Assembly: GCF_030704535.1 (NCBI RefSeq)
Contig: NC_081810.1
Span: forward strand, 3,498,501-3,562,500
DNA: 64,000 nucleotides
Reading direction: 5' to 3'
Origin: Vitis vinifera
Lineage: Eukaryota; Streptophyta; Magnoliopsida; Vitales; Vitaceae
The first letter of the stretch is position 1. Each line of letters begins with the position of its first letter. The notes below the pieces were generated by a model, which was not told the origin of the DNA, did no database searches, and saw nothing but the letters and a program-made list of their open reading frames with translations. This document shows, piece after piece, positions 24,201-35,800 of the stretch. The translations under genes and the position numbers were made by a program.

Positions 24201-27200
24201 TTGCTTTCCAAGCATGACAATATAATGCTTTCTACATGATGGTGCAAGGAGTTATTGTATGGGTACCTGCATGAATTTAAACCAAATAAATTTCTGGAAA
24301 TTGATCATATTTAACCAAAATCACAACAATGAACGGTCATTCATTCATTCAGAAGTCACAAAGTGAAGAAAAAATCTTACTCAAAGAAGAGATCGAGGAC
24401 TCGTTGAATGGTCCCAGAGCTGACTAATTCCTTCTCTGCAATTTCATTGCCAGTTCGCAATAGTACTGCAATGAACTCCACAATCTAAAATCATAGCAGA
24501 ACCATGTAAGGAAAACAAGATTAGAAGGTGATCAACAACTTTCTTTCAGTGAAAACCAAATTTGAAAGAATTATTCCTGCAAACACTGAACCTACTTTGA
24601 GACAATCATGAAAAACTAAAAAAGCTGAAAAACTAAAAAAAAGCTTTATAATGGGCCACAGAAACACAACTTCGAGTTCCTCTCACCCATGTACTCTTGT
24701 CACCATCTGTTCCAAATACAAGAGCTTGGTCATTGTCTTCCACCGGCTTATTTTTGGTAAAGTCTTTTGCTATTAGCCTTGCCCAATCCTAAAGACACAA
24801 TTCCTTTCTCCATAGCTAAATTTCTATGGAAATCTAAAGTCCCATCTAAGGTCCAAGCCTTTGCTTGGTTAGTGGCACATAAGAAGATGAACACTAATGA
24901 CATGCTACAACAAAGCTATTCGGATTAGCTAGTTTGGATTGGATTCCTCCTAGGAGCATATGATATGATGACCATCTCATATAGGGTATGGGGAGCTCCA
25001 TCAAAGGCAAAGCCTTGTGGCAAATCGCTTGTCTTTTTTTAATATGGTTTGTAAGAAGGGAAAGAAATGCTAGGATTTTCAAGGACAAGTGAAGGACTCT
25101 AAAGACAATTTGGGATCTAATTCATTTCTATTCATCTTTTTGGGCCTCTTGTACCACAGCATTCAAGGGCATCACTCTCAATATTATTCAACTCGACTGG
25201 CATTCAATGTGTAAGCCATAAGGGTTTGAATAATAAGGAGAGAAGATTTGCACTGATCCTCTCTGATCAAGATGCTGTTATGCACCATGGTTGTTAAGAT
25301 GATTATTCAATTGAGAGGTTTTGTACTGATTTTTCTCCTTGGTTCCACATCGATGTATAGGTCTTCTTAGTGTACTAGAGTAGGTCTTTCTTTCTTTTTT
25401 GTTTAACTTTCATAAATCTGGGGAGGATTTCACATCCTTCTCATGTATTTGCTTTGTCCATTTTAATACATTTTTGTTTCCAATCAAATAAAAATAAAAA
25501 ATAAAAAATGAAAAAACATTGAATTCTGCTGGTCTGAATTCAGTAAGTTTAAAAGACAGGATTAGAGCAACTTTGTCTTGCATGTCTTATTTATGGTCAA
25601 ATAGCATGTTTAGTTCCGAAAATAAGATAGACTGAAGGAACTCTGAAGCAATCTGTGAACATATAATGTGGTCTAGGGACATAAAAACCAACTCTGTTGT
25701 TCCAAATTTATCAGTTTTACAAGATGGTCTCAATAAACATTTATGTAAATATCTTATTCATGATAAAATTCTCTGCAAATTGGTTAATTTCAGATCAAAG
25801 CAATTCTATAAATGTTGGCACAAAAAAAATAAATTCATGAAAGGAAGCCATCTCTGTCAGATAATCCAACCTTCAGCCGATGCTTCCCAAGAGGTGGTCT
25901 CAGTTCACCATACGTTGTGGGCAAAACTTTCTCATCAGATGACACATTCAAAAGCATAAGCAAATCACCTGCACCAGAAGATTCAAAGTTCTTATAGCAA
26001 TTGCTGTCAAAGAATAATTTCAGATATAAATTACCAGTCCCAAAGTAAGAATTGCATATAAAGGGTTTTCCATCTGGTTTTTTTTTTTTTTTGATAGATA
26101 ATCACAAATATATTAAAGGGCAAAGGCCACAAAGCATACAAGGAGTATACAAATCAGTCTAAAACAAGAACACAAAAAACAAGCACCCTCACCCACCCTT
26201 AAGTGGCCGCTAGCCACTCCAAAAAGCCTAAGAGCGAAGAGGACTCCTCTCCAATATACACCCTAGCCCCAACTCCACAAGGTACATACAAAAGAATTTT
26301 TGAGTTTCTGTATATCTAAAAAACTTCCCCTAAAAGCTAATCTATTTCTCTCCTTCCATACCGTCCAAAAAATACACAACGGGATGGAATTCCAAATCTT
26401 TTTCCTTTTTTTCCTCACAAAAGAGCCCCTCCAACTGAATAACGCCTCTTTAACTAACTCTGGGAACACCCACTAAACCCCAACAAGGGCAAGGACAATC
26501 TCCCAAAGGGCCCTTACCACTATACAATGTAAAAGAATGTGATTTACATTTTCTTCTTCACAACCGCACAAAAAACAGCGGTTAGGGAGCTGCCATCCCC
26601 GCTTTTGAAGCCTATCCAAGGTGAGAATCTTCCCCCACGGGCTTCCCATGCAAAAAAGGTAGCTTTGGTTGGGACCTTGTCCACCCAAATGCATTTAGTC
26701 GGAAAGGCACATGCATTGGGAACAGCCAGCACATTGTAGGCATCCTTAACCCCATATTTGCCATGACCCCCACCTTTCCATAGCACTGAGTCCTCCTTTG
26801 AAGATATCCTGAAGTCCCTGAGCATATTAAGCAATCCTCTAATCAAGTCCAGCTCCCAATCATTAAAATCTCTATAAAATCTAAGATTCCAACCTCCTTG
26901 ACCAAGGCTTGGGTCCCACATCTCATTAACCGTTGCATTCTTGTGACCAACTATACTAATCTTCAAGAATGAGAATGGAGGGTTATGTTAGAAAGAGTTT
27001 TGGTGGGGCATGAGACTCCTAAACCTCTCCCAGCTATCTAATGTAATGAATCAGATTATCACCACTGTCACTTTAAAAAATCAGATGCATTCTCCATATT
27101 TGCAAGGTAGCATCAAGTCTCGAACTTTAGACACATTGGAATAATTGGCCAGGAAGGGATAAATCAATGCATAAAGGAGTAGATTGGATTTGACTTTCCT

Positions 27201-29846
27201 ATTCTTTCTTACATAGGAAAAAGACATCTCACTAAATCATAAAAAGAATAATGGTCGAAGGAAGAATATTCTTCCAGGAATAATAGAACAAAGGAATTGC
27301 ATGCATCACTGTATTGTGGGTTGTGTGGAAAGAGAGAAATACTAGGATCTTTGAGGAAAAGTACAGAACGGAAGGGATGCTATAGGATCTTATTCATTTC
27401 TACACCTCTTTTTGGGCTTCTTGTACTGTCACTTTAGAGGAATTCCACTTTGTCATTCTACTTAGTTGGCTTTCAGTTGGTAATTCGAAAGGGGTAGATA
27501 ATGTTTAAGAGAGTTTGATTTTGGTTTTTGAGATATATTGTACATGCTTATATCAGTACTTCTCCTAGTACAATGGAAGAGTTTAGTCTTACTTTGATCA
27601 AGTTTTGTACTCTGTGGAAAGGACCTCTCATCCTTCTCTTCAACTTTACTATTATCAATATATATTTTGTTTTTGATAAAAAAAAAAAAAAATAGAAGAA
27701 AGGAATTGAGACAAAAGATTTCAGCACATTTAACTTTAATCTATTCTCCTTGCCAGACCATTTAGACCAACTTTGCATAGGCATGAGTTGTAGAAAAGCT
27801 ACATAGCACTAAAAACTCCTTTATGAGGAATCTGACAGACACTCTTTAGATGTGTCCGTGATTCAAAAAAAAACTTACATTATACACATTAGTCAAACCT
27901 ATAGCTGGCATGTAAGAATTTTTTATGGATATAGCTAGCATATAAGATATGACCATGCATGGATTTGGGTTTGGGTGTCAGGTAAGGGTATGCACCTAGA
28001 TGTACAATTCTTTATACCTACAAATTTTAGGATACATAATCTCAATAACAGATATAGACACATGAATATGGCATTTAAGAAAAAAGAAAGAAAAATGAAT
28101 TAAATATTAATAAAAACAAAGAAACTGTTAATAAGAACTCGTTTATCTCTATCTTTTATTAATTTTTCAAAAAAAAATCACTTCCAGCAAGACTCTTTTT
28201 TTCAATATAATTGTGTACTTAGAAAGTTGAAAATAAAAAATTAATCAATCAAAATCAAATAGCTAGATCTAAAGCAAAGGAGTATCTGATAGGGATCTCA
28301 TATCAGCACTCACGGCATGCCATGTTTGACACAGATACAATGGGTGAAGTTGAAGGGTCTGTGTTATCATAGCATATGACCATGACTATGTCCCATGTCC
28401 CTGCAAGTGTGCTACATAGTTAGAAATGTGTAGTGGACTTGCCTCTTTGTGTACCTATCAATGGGTGGGGGTTAAAAGGTGAGGGAGGGGCAATTTCCTT
28501 CAAAGAAGAGGACTTAACCCTTACAGGGAATTCTCCAACGTTCTTGTATGTTTGTCATCTCCATTCCATGCTCCAGCTTATGTTCCCAGTGACTGAAAAA
28601 CTTCAGTTTTGTTGTGATTTCTTTTCCTTTGACATTGTACTGTTTGCTTGACTGTGTTAGAAGGACAGCCATCCACTCTTTTGTACTATGACATTCATTT
28701 CTATAAAATAAAAGCTGTTTGTTTCTGATTGAAAGAAAGTTGTTTGTTTCTGATTAGAAAAATTACAACTTGATATGAACAGTCAATTAATACTAATAGT
28801 CAAGTGACTGGAGGAAGGATTGTGCAATAAGGTCATTAGACTCGCTAAATGACTACAACCTTCCTTGAAAAAAAAAATTGTGGCAATTTGGGATTTGTTG
28901 AGAACCGTCAAGTGAGGGTTTCAACCACATTATCATTCACCTTGGAAATCTATCTCTACATTATAAAAGTAGCTCCATAAAGTTTTTTATTGCGAGATAA
29001 AAGAGATAAATGAAATAAAATAGAATTTTGGGTTAAATTTTATATGAAAGATACAAATCACCAAATAAGAGAACCAAGATTATTATTTAAACATGTAAAA
29101 TGAAAAAACAACAAGAAAACCCTTTTTAGCACATACTGAAATACCACAAGATAAGGGCAACCTATTATCAAAATTTTTAAAAGATAGTAGATATCCCTGA
29201 TATTTCTTTTCCTTTTTATTTCTTTTCTTTTTTATTTTTTATATTTTTTATCAGACCTGATATTTCTTTTCTATATAGATGAAAGAAAACAACAAAGATT
29301 CAATATCATAAGGCATCTCCATTTCACATCAACAAAAATTTGATGGTCAGCTGAAGGTGGGCTTTTTTGCTTAGGAGGCTACTTGGGCAAAGGTTTTAAC
29401 CTTAGATCATTTAAAGAGGAGAGGATTGTCCTTAGCAAACAAATGTTTCCTTTGTTAGGTAGAGGAAGAGTTTATTGATCACATCCTTATCCACTGCATC
29501 AAGACAAGGGTATTGTGGCATCTATTGTTTTCCCTTTTTGATGTGTACTGAGTGCTTCCCAATTCACTTAGAGAGACACTATTAGGTTGACATGGCTCTC
29601 TTGTGGGTAAAAAGCGGAAATAAGGCATGGCGGACTGCTCCCTTATGTTTATTCTAGATGATCTGGAAGGAAAGAAACAGTAGATCATTTGAGAATGAGG
29701 AGTATTTTGTTCAAAGACTAAAACATTCCTTTCTTTGTAATCTTTGAGCTTGGTCTAAGTTGTTTTTAGCTTCTAGTCCCTCATCTGTAGTAGATTTGGT
29801 GGACTGATTGGGCTCATATTGAGGGCACTATTTTTTGTTGCCCCTC

Positions 29847-29877
<31 letters not shown>

Positions 29878-32800
29878 GAGTTGCCATGGGGCGCCCATTT
29901 TATACTACCTGTGTAGGTGCTTCGTTGGCATCTCTTATTTAAAATATTCTCTTGCTTTACTCATCCCAAAAAAAAAAAAATACAAATAGATGGTCCACTG
30001 CAGTGTGTAAGAGTTCTGTGGCATTATCACCAGCACCTCATGTGTAGCTTAATTGGTAGATGCCTTTATTTCCAACCCAGAAGTCTCAGGTTTGAGTTCC
30101 CAGGCTTACTTGATTCACGGTTCTAGCGGGAGAGGTTATGTGATAGCTACAAGGCACAAGTATAAATGCATATGCTATTTCCACAAAATTCATATTTGAC
30201 ATGACTGACAAAAAAATCCAAAAGAAGAAATAACTACTTCAATGTGATGGGACAAATCTATGACAACATATATTCCATTCTTACCAAGTTTAGGCAGCAT
30301 TGCGCCAACAGTCTCAGGGTTGACGGGGATGTGTGACTCATACATGTGCTGACTCCGGATAGACTGAATGAACGGAGAAGAAACTGTTCTTTTCGGATCC
30401 AACAAAGAAATACAAACAGACAATGAGTGGACAAGGCCAGATTTTGAATGCGAATCTTCCAATGCATGATCAAATATCCTTCCAACAAAACTGCAGAAAA
30501 CACACACACTTAGAGAAGAATATATACATATTTTTTATAAGTAAAGAAAAGTAATTTTATTAAAAAGAGGCGCTAAAATAGTGGCCCGTGAAATACAAGA
30601 AAGATACACTTAGAGAAGAATATATATTTCATATTAAAACAAAAGGTAGTCCATCATTGCTCCATATTTGCATCATCCACTTAATCATGTGTCTTCATGC
30701 ATAACTGAAGATATCATAATTTAAAGTAGAAGAGGCAAAAGTGGATGGGATATAGAACTATCCTAAAACAAGTGACAAAGCAATACTAGTTTACATGGGA
30801 AAGGGAGGAGAGAAAGAGGGCAAAAAAAAGGTACACAAGCACACAAGATGCTTCAAACCTTGGGCTGGAAAGTTTTGTAGCAAGAGCTGATGGAGCATTT
30901 CGAGTTATAGCACACAGTGTTTCTGCTGCATTAGCATGAACTTCGGGAGGGCTCTGATCCATTCAAAAAGAAAGTTGTCAAGTAATTTTATTGTAAAATA
31001 TCCAAACCTGAGGAACCAAAAACTAATTTACTTTCTTTCAAAACTCATTTTTAGCAAGCCTTCCAACCTCAAGTGACAAAAACCCAATAAAGGCAACAAA
31101 ATGTACCCTCATGATCGCATCTACATGCTAGAAAATGACTTTAAAAAATATTTTCCCAAACATTCCGGAAGGCAGTCCAACTGATTATGTTTCAAATTCT
31201 GCTGGCCAGCATAGGGGAAAGCAGCTCATAACTAATTTCAAAATTTTGGGAGTTCTCTTCACTGATCTCAGACTCATTATATGGTATTGGTATACTAGAT
31301 AAATGTTTTTTCCCAAAAAGATCCGATTCATCTTCTGGCCATCCAGATTGAAGATACAAATCCAAATAGGCACAAACAAAGCAAGTTATAAAAGCACTGT
31401 ACGGAAATACACAAAGATACTTCCTCTCCCAGGGTGGACAAAAATTAAGAATATTTGAAATTTACACATAACAATGTCAAAATTCATCGAACATCAGAAG
31501 GGGTTCACATCTGAAGATAACAAATATTCAAGCATATGAATAATTAAACATGCAGAAAACTAGCTACAATGCAAACAGAAAAATATAGATGCCCATGGAG
31601 AACTCCTTCTCCAGCAAGTAACCATAATTTTTTTTCCTTTTCTGATAGACAAATAAAGACGTATAAAAAGGCCCTAAAAAAGGGCCCAACAAGTATTCTT
31701 TATTTTTCAAAGAAGGTTTACAAATATAAACTCATAATGCAATTTTTACTTACAGATGGACTCAATTTATCCACAATCATTTCTAGTAAGTTGCTCTCAG
31801 CTAACCATTGCATCACATCCATAAAATTGGGATACACATGATCATCGGCTCCTACAAGCCGAACCAAAACCTGCATTGAGTGATAATCAAGAAACAAATT
31901 AACCATATATATATATATCATATCCAAGATCTTGCAATAGAGAGACTACCGCTTAAAACATCAGTTAATCTTAGTTACTGACCTCCATGATGGATGTAAT
32001 TCCTATCAAATCAACCAGTTGGCGGAAAACATTCTGATGAGCCTGTGGAAAACCAACTAGATTATAAATAAAAGTAGTTTTAGAAAGGAAATGAGGAGTG
32101 AAACCAGTAAATTATCCATTGTGTACCTATTGAACATTAACAAGCTAGTTTGGAATAAATTTCTGTGTTAACAATGCAAGAAGTACTACACTAAAAGCAC
32201 AAAGCACTATTTCTAGAATTTGAAGATTGGTGACAAATGGATTTTGTTTAGAGAAGATTATGTCAGAAAAACAAATTTTGGCTAGTGGTGAAATAGATTT
32301 AACTATCCACCTCCCTTTCCAAGCCATCTATAAGATGTTAAGGGCTGTCAATATTGATGAGCCATGACTTCACCATAAGTAAAGGTGTATGTAGGCACGA
32401 AAGAAGAAAGAAAAAGAAGAATCGGCCTTAGGACATCTCACATCGTGGCTGATTAAGAGCCAAAACCCAACCATCCATTCCATTACTCCCAGCTCTTTCC
32501 ATATTAATTATGACTTTATGACCATCAATTAATAGAATCCGCATTTCAAGTAAAACATTATTACTCTTATAGGGAATAGTTTTGCTTCGTTTTCTAGGTA
32601 TTACAGTACAAAGTGGCTCGATGGGCTCCAAATCAAGTTGCTCCATATAACGATAGGGAGTTTTCAGTAGGAGGAAAAAAAATACCCAGTGCAAAAAAGA
32701 ATTTTCCAAATCTGGAAGGGCATCAAGTGGCTAAGATTTAGTTCCCCTCATTCTTGACAACCTGAGATGAGTTAGCATTGTATGACTCTTAACAGAGGAG

Positions 32801-35800
32801 TCTTGGATCCAAAATATTTGGTGTCATTGTTAGTGGATCCACTCTATCAATATTTCACGGCTACTCAGCCAACCTTGTTCCCCTTCATGCTGTGACAGAA
32901 GTGTAATTCTTTTACGTACACAATAAAGAGACAAAAGAATACTTCCATTTGCACAAGATTCAATTTTCATACATACTAATTCTTGTCCTTTATTAGGGTT
33001 AAAGTGTGAGATATCAGAGGAGGAGAATATCTCACTTAACAAACCAATTAAAGTTGGCTCAAACTGGGGGGCAGCAGGGGGTGGGGTTTGGTAAGGGGGG
33101 GGCATCTCTTTCTTTTATAATGGATTGGGGACTGATTCTTTTTACTAATGTTTTATATGGAGAATGTGGTTGAATTATGCCTAAATGTCATTGTTATGAC
33201 TTCTTTTGATGCACAAATGTTTGCATTTTTCCCTATTTCTTAAGGCATCCCCATATATTTCACATATTAAATCAATCTTGATTATATAAGGCTATAATTG
33301 CATACTAATCTTTGTCAGTGTGTGTTTCTAGTTTATCACATATATGTATCTGTAAATACACACACACACATACAAACAAAAAAAGCAAATGTTGAGTGTT
33401 TAAAATTAGAATTAAGTAGAATAATTTACTTACTTGAACATAATTCATAAGAGAGACAGTCCTCCGTAGCATAAGGCACACAACAACCTAGAATACAGCC
33501 AAAAGTTACATCGAGGAAATGGTTTAACCAAAAGCCAATCATGCAGATAAACCAAAATTACAATATCTTCAATGCATACCTTGCTGAAATATCCGGCAAG
33601 CAAGGTGCTATGAGGACGGTTTGGTTCCAGGAAAGAGAAAAGCAAGTCCATTAGCTGCAATTGTTCAATAAGCATATGAAATTAGAATTTGCCACATCAA
33701 CTTTCACAACTATAGATAATATGTGATCTTATTGGATAACGAAGCCAGTACCTCATCTTCCTCCACTAAAGTCTTAAAAATAACATCAATTTCACAAGTA
33801 AATATCTCACAGGCAATAAATGGGAACCTAAACCATGAAACAAGAACAACATTAGAAGAATTTTGAAAGAAAATTGATTGTAAAAATTATTTGCTCTGTG
33901 TAAAGTCAGAATGAAGTACTTGAACGCTCTTTTGTTTTCAGTATCCTCAGGAGGTTCTTCAACAATATACCGCAGTAACAGTTCCACCTGGGCTCTGTCT
34001 CGTAGACTGAAAATAGAAAATTTTAATATTACTTTTCAGGATTGGTTTCTATCTATTCTACATACAATCTACAGTCACATGATATACATTGACTACCAAT
34101 CAAGTACATGTGTAAAATTTGGTAGCAGGAAACATGTAACATGCAGCAATGAATACATGAAGAAGATAGAAATTGTTCAAAATGGAACAAAAGCAAGCTG
34201 AAAATGACAAGGAAAAGATGAATTACAAATTAATGAGGCGGCTATTCAAAGCTTTGCATTCTTGGATTATTTCTTCTTCATCCAGAAGCTCTTCCAAAGT
34301 GAAATTTTCCTTATCTAATACTGACTCCACCTAAAGAGAATAAGAAAAAAATTAAGAATAAAACAGAAGGGCATAATAATAAAAGGTTAGGTCAGAACCA
34401 AAAAAAAAGCAAGTAAGAAATCCAAGATTTAATAATCTTTCAACTTTTTTCCATAAAGTAAAAATGCAATCACGAATCACAACATTTTAAAGCATAAGAG
34501 ATGCTTATAATTAACAAAACAACTTAGCATGGTATTGATAAGATGCATAACCTGAAAAGCACTAACAGATAACTCTCAATCAAGTTCAAGAAACTCCAAA
34601 TTCAAACTCAGAAAGCAGCTGATATATATTACCAACTAGACCTCGTGTTAAAAACATAAAAATAAATAAATATAGCTTATAATTCAGGAAAAGACCTCAC
34701 ACGATGATTTAGAAAATACCAGATCCCTACCAACTCAAGCAAATTGTTGATAGAACTCCAAAATGGCACTTTCTCCCCATTCCCCCTCATTCAGGAAATT
34801 CAAGAAAATGTCAGGATAGCATACATTCTCTGGATTCGTCTTAGAGTCAGCTGTAGAGCTGATAATTGAACTACAATAAACATTTTCTATCTCCCACTCA
34901 CATGAATGCATATCATTGACGTAGATCAAGAAATCGAATTTCACTTATTTGTGAATATATATAAGTTGGTAAAACCATTAATCAATGTGGATGAACCACT
35001 CACATATTCTACTGAATTATATGTATCTGCGGGACTAATAAAATTTTGATATAAATAAATAGCATTCTTTTCAAATCGATGAAACTCTTTCAGTCTTGCT
35101 ACCATTTTCCTGTTAGGAAGTCACCCTTGGAGACAATTTTTATTGGAACGTTCCTCTAAAGAATTCCATCGTAACTTCTATAGTAAATGGACTGCAAAGA
35201 ACTGTGGTTAAGCAAATATTGTGTATTAGGGGAGAAACCATCTGAATACAAAAGAACAAAAGAATAATTTCCATTGCTAAGAAAAAGTGGGAAAACAAAT
35301 GAAATTAAAATTCTATTATAGTTTTTACTGTCAGAGACTGTGAGAATGCTAAAACAACCTATCGACTGAGATAGGCATAACAATATGATCAGCTGAGTTG
35401 AGTTTAGCATTTTCCAGAGATGCCAAAACAGGAACAACCTTTTGAAAAAGGGAAAGTTAATTTTCTTTTCTTTTCTCCCACTTTCTCAGAACCATGCTTT
35501 GAGAAGGAACAAATCAGTCTTTCCCAATCTAATCACATTTATATCAATTAAACCCCACCTCCGTAAAGCGAATCAAAGACCCCCAAAGCAAACCCCCTTT
35601 TTAATTGCTGGGAAAAATTCAAGAGAAAAAACAGTAGCTGATTTAAATAACCCAAGCACAATCCACGAACATTTCTCACACTTAGCATATCATCGTCAAA
35701 ACACATTTACAAACTAACTTTCCCTTCAGAAAAAATTAAAAGAAAAAAAAAATTATGGCAAAGACTTTGGATTATCAACTCGAATACACCGTCGACAAAT

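Noticed and set aside
30036..30130. tRNA gene
   Set aside because: A and B boxes are present but there is no acceptor-stem pairing or anticodon loop, so it is a SINE head.
31625..31745. Possible LINE tail in SAPS intron 8
   Set aside because: T-rich start and GGGCCC-type palindrome are suggestive, but the LINE 3' motifs are not clear enough to call.
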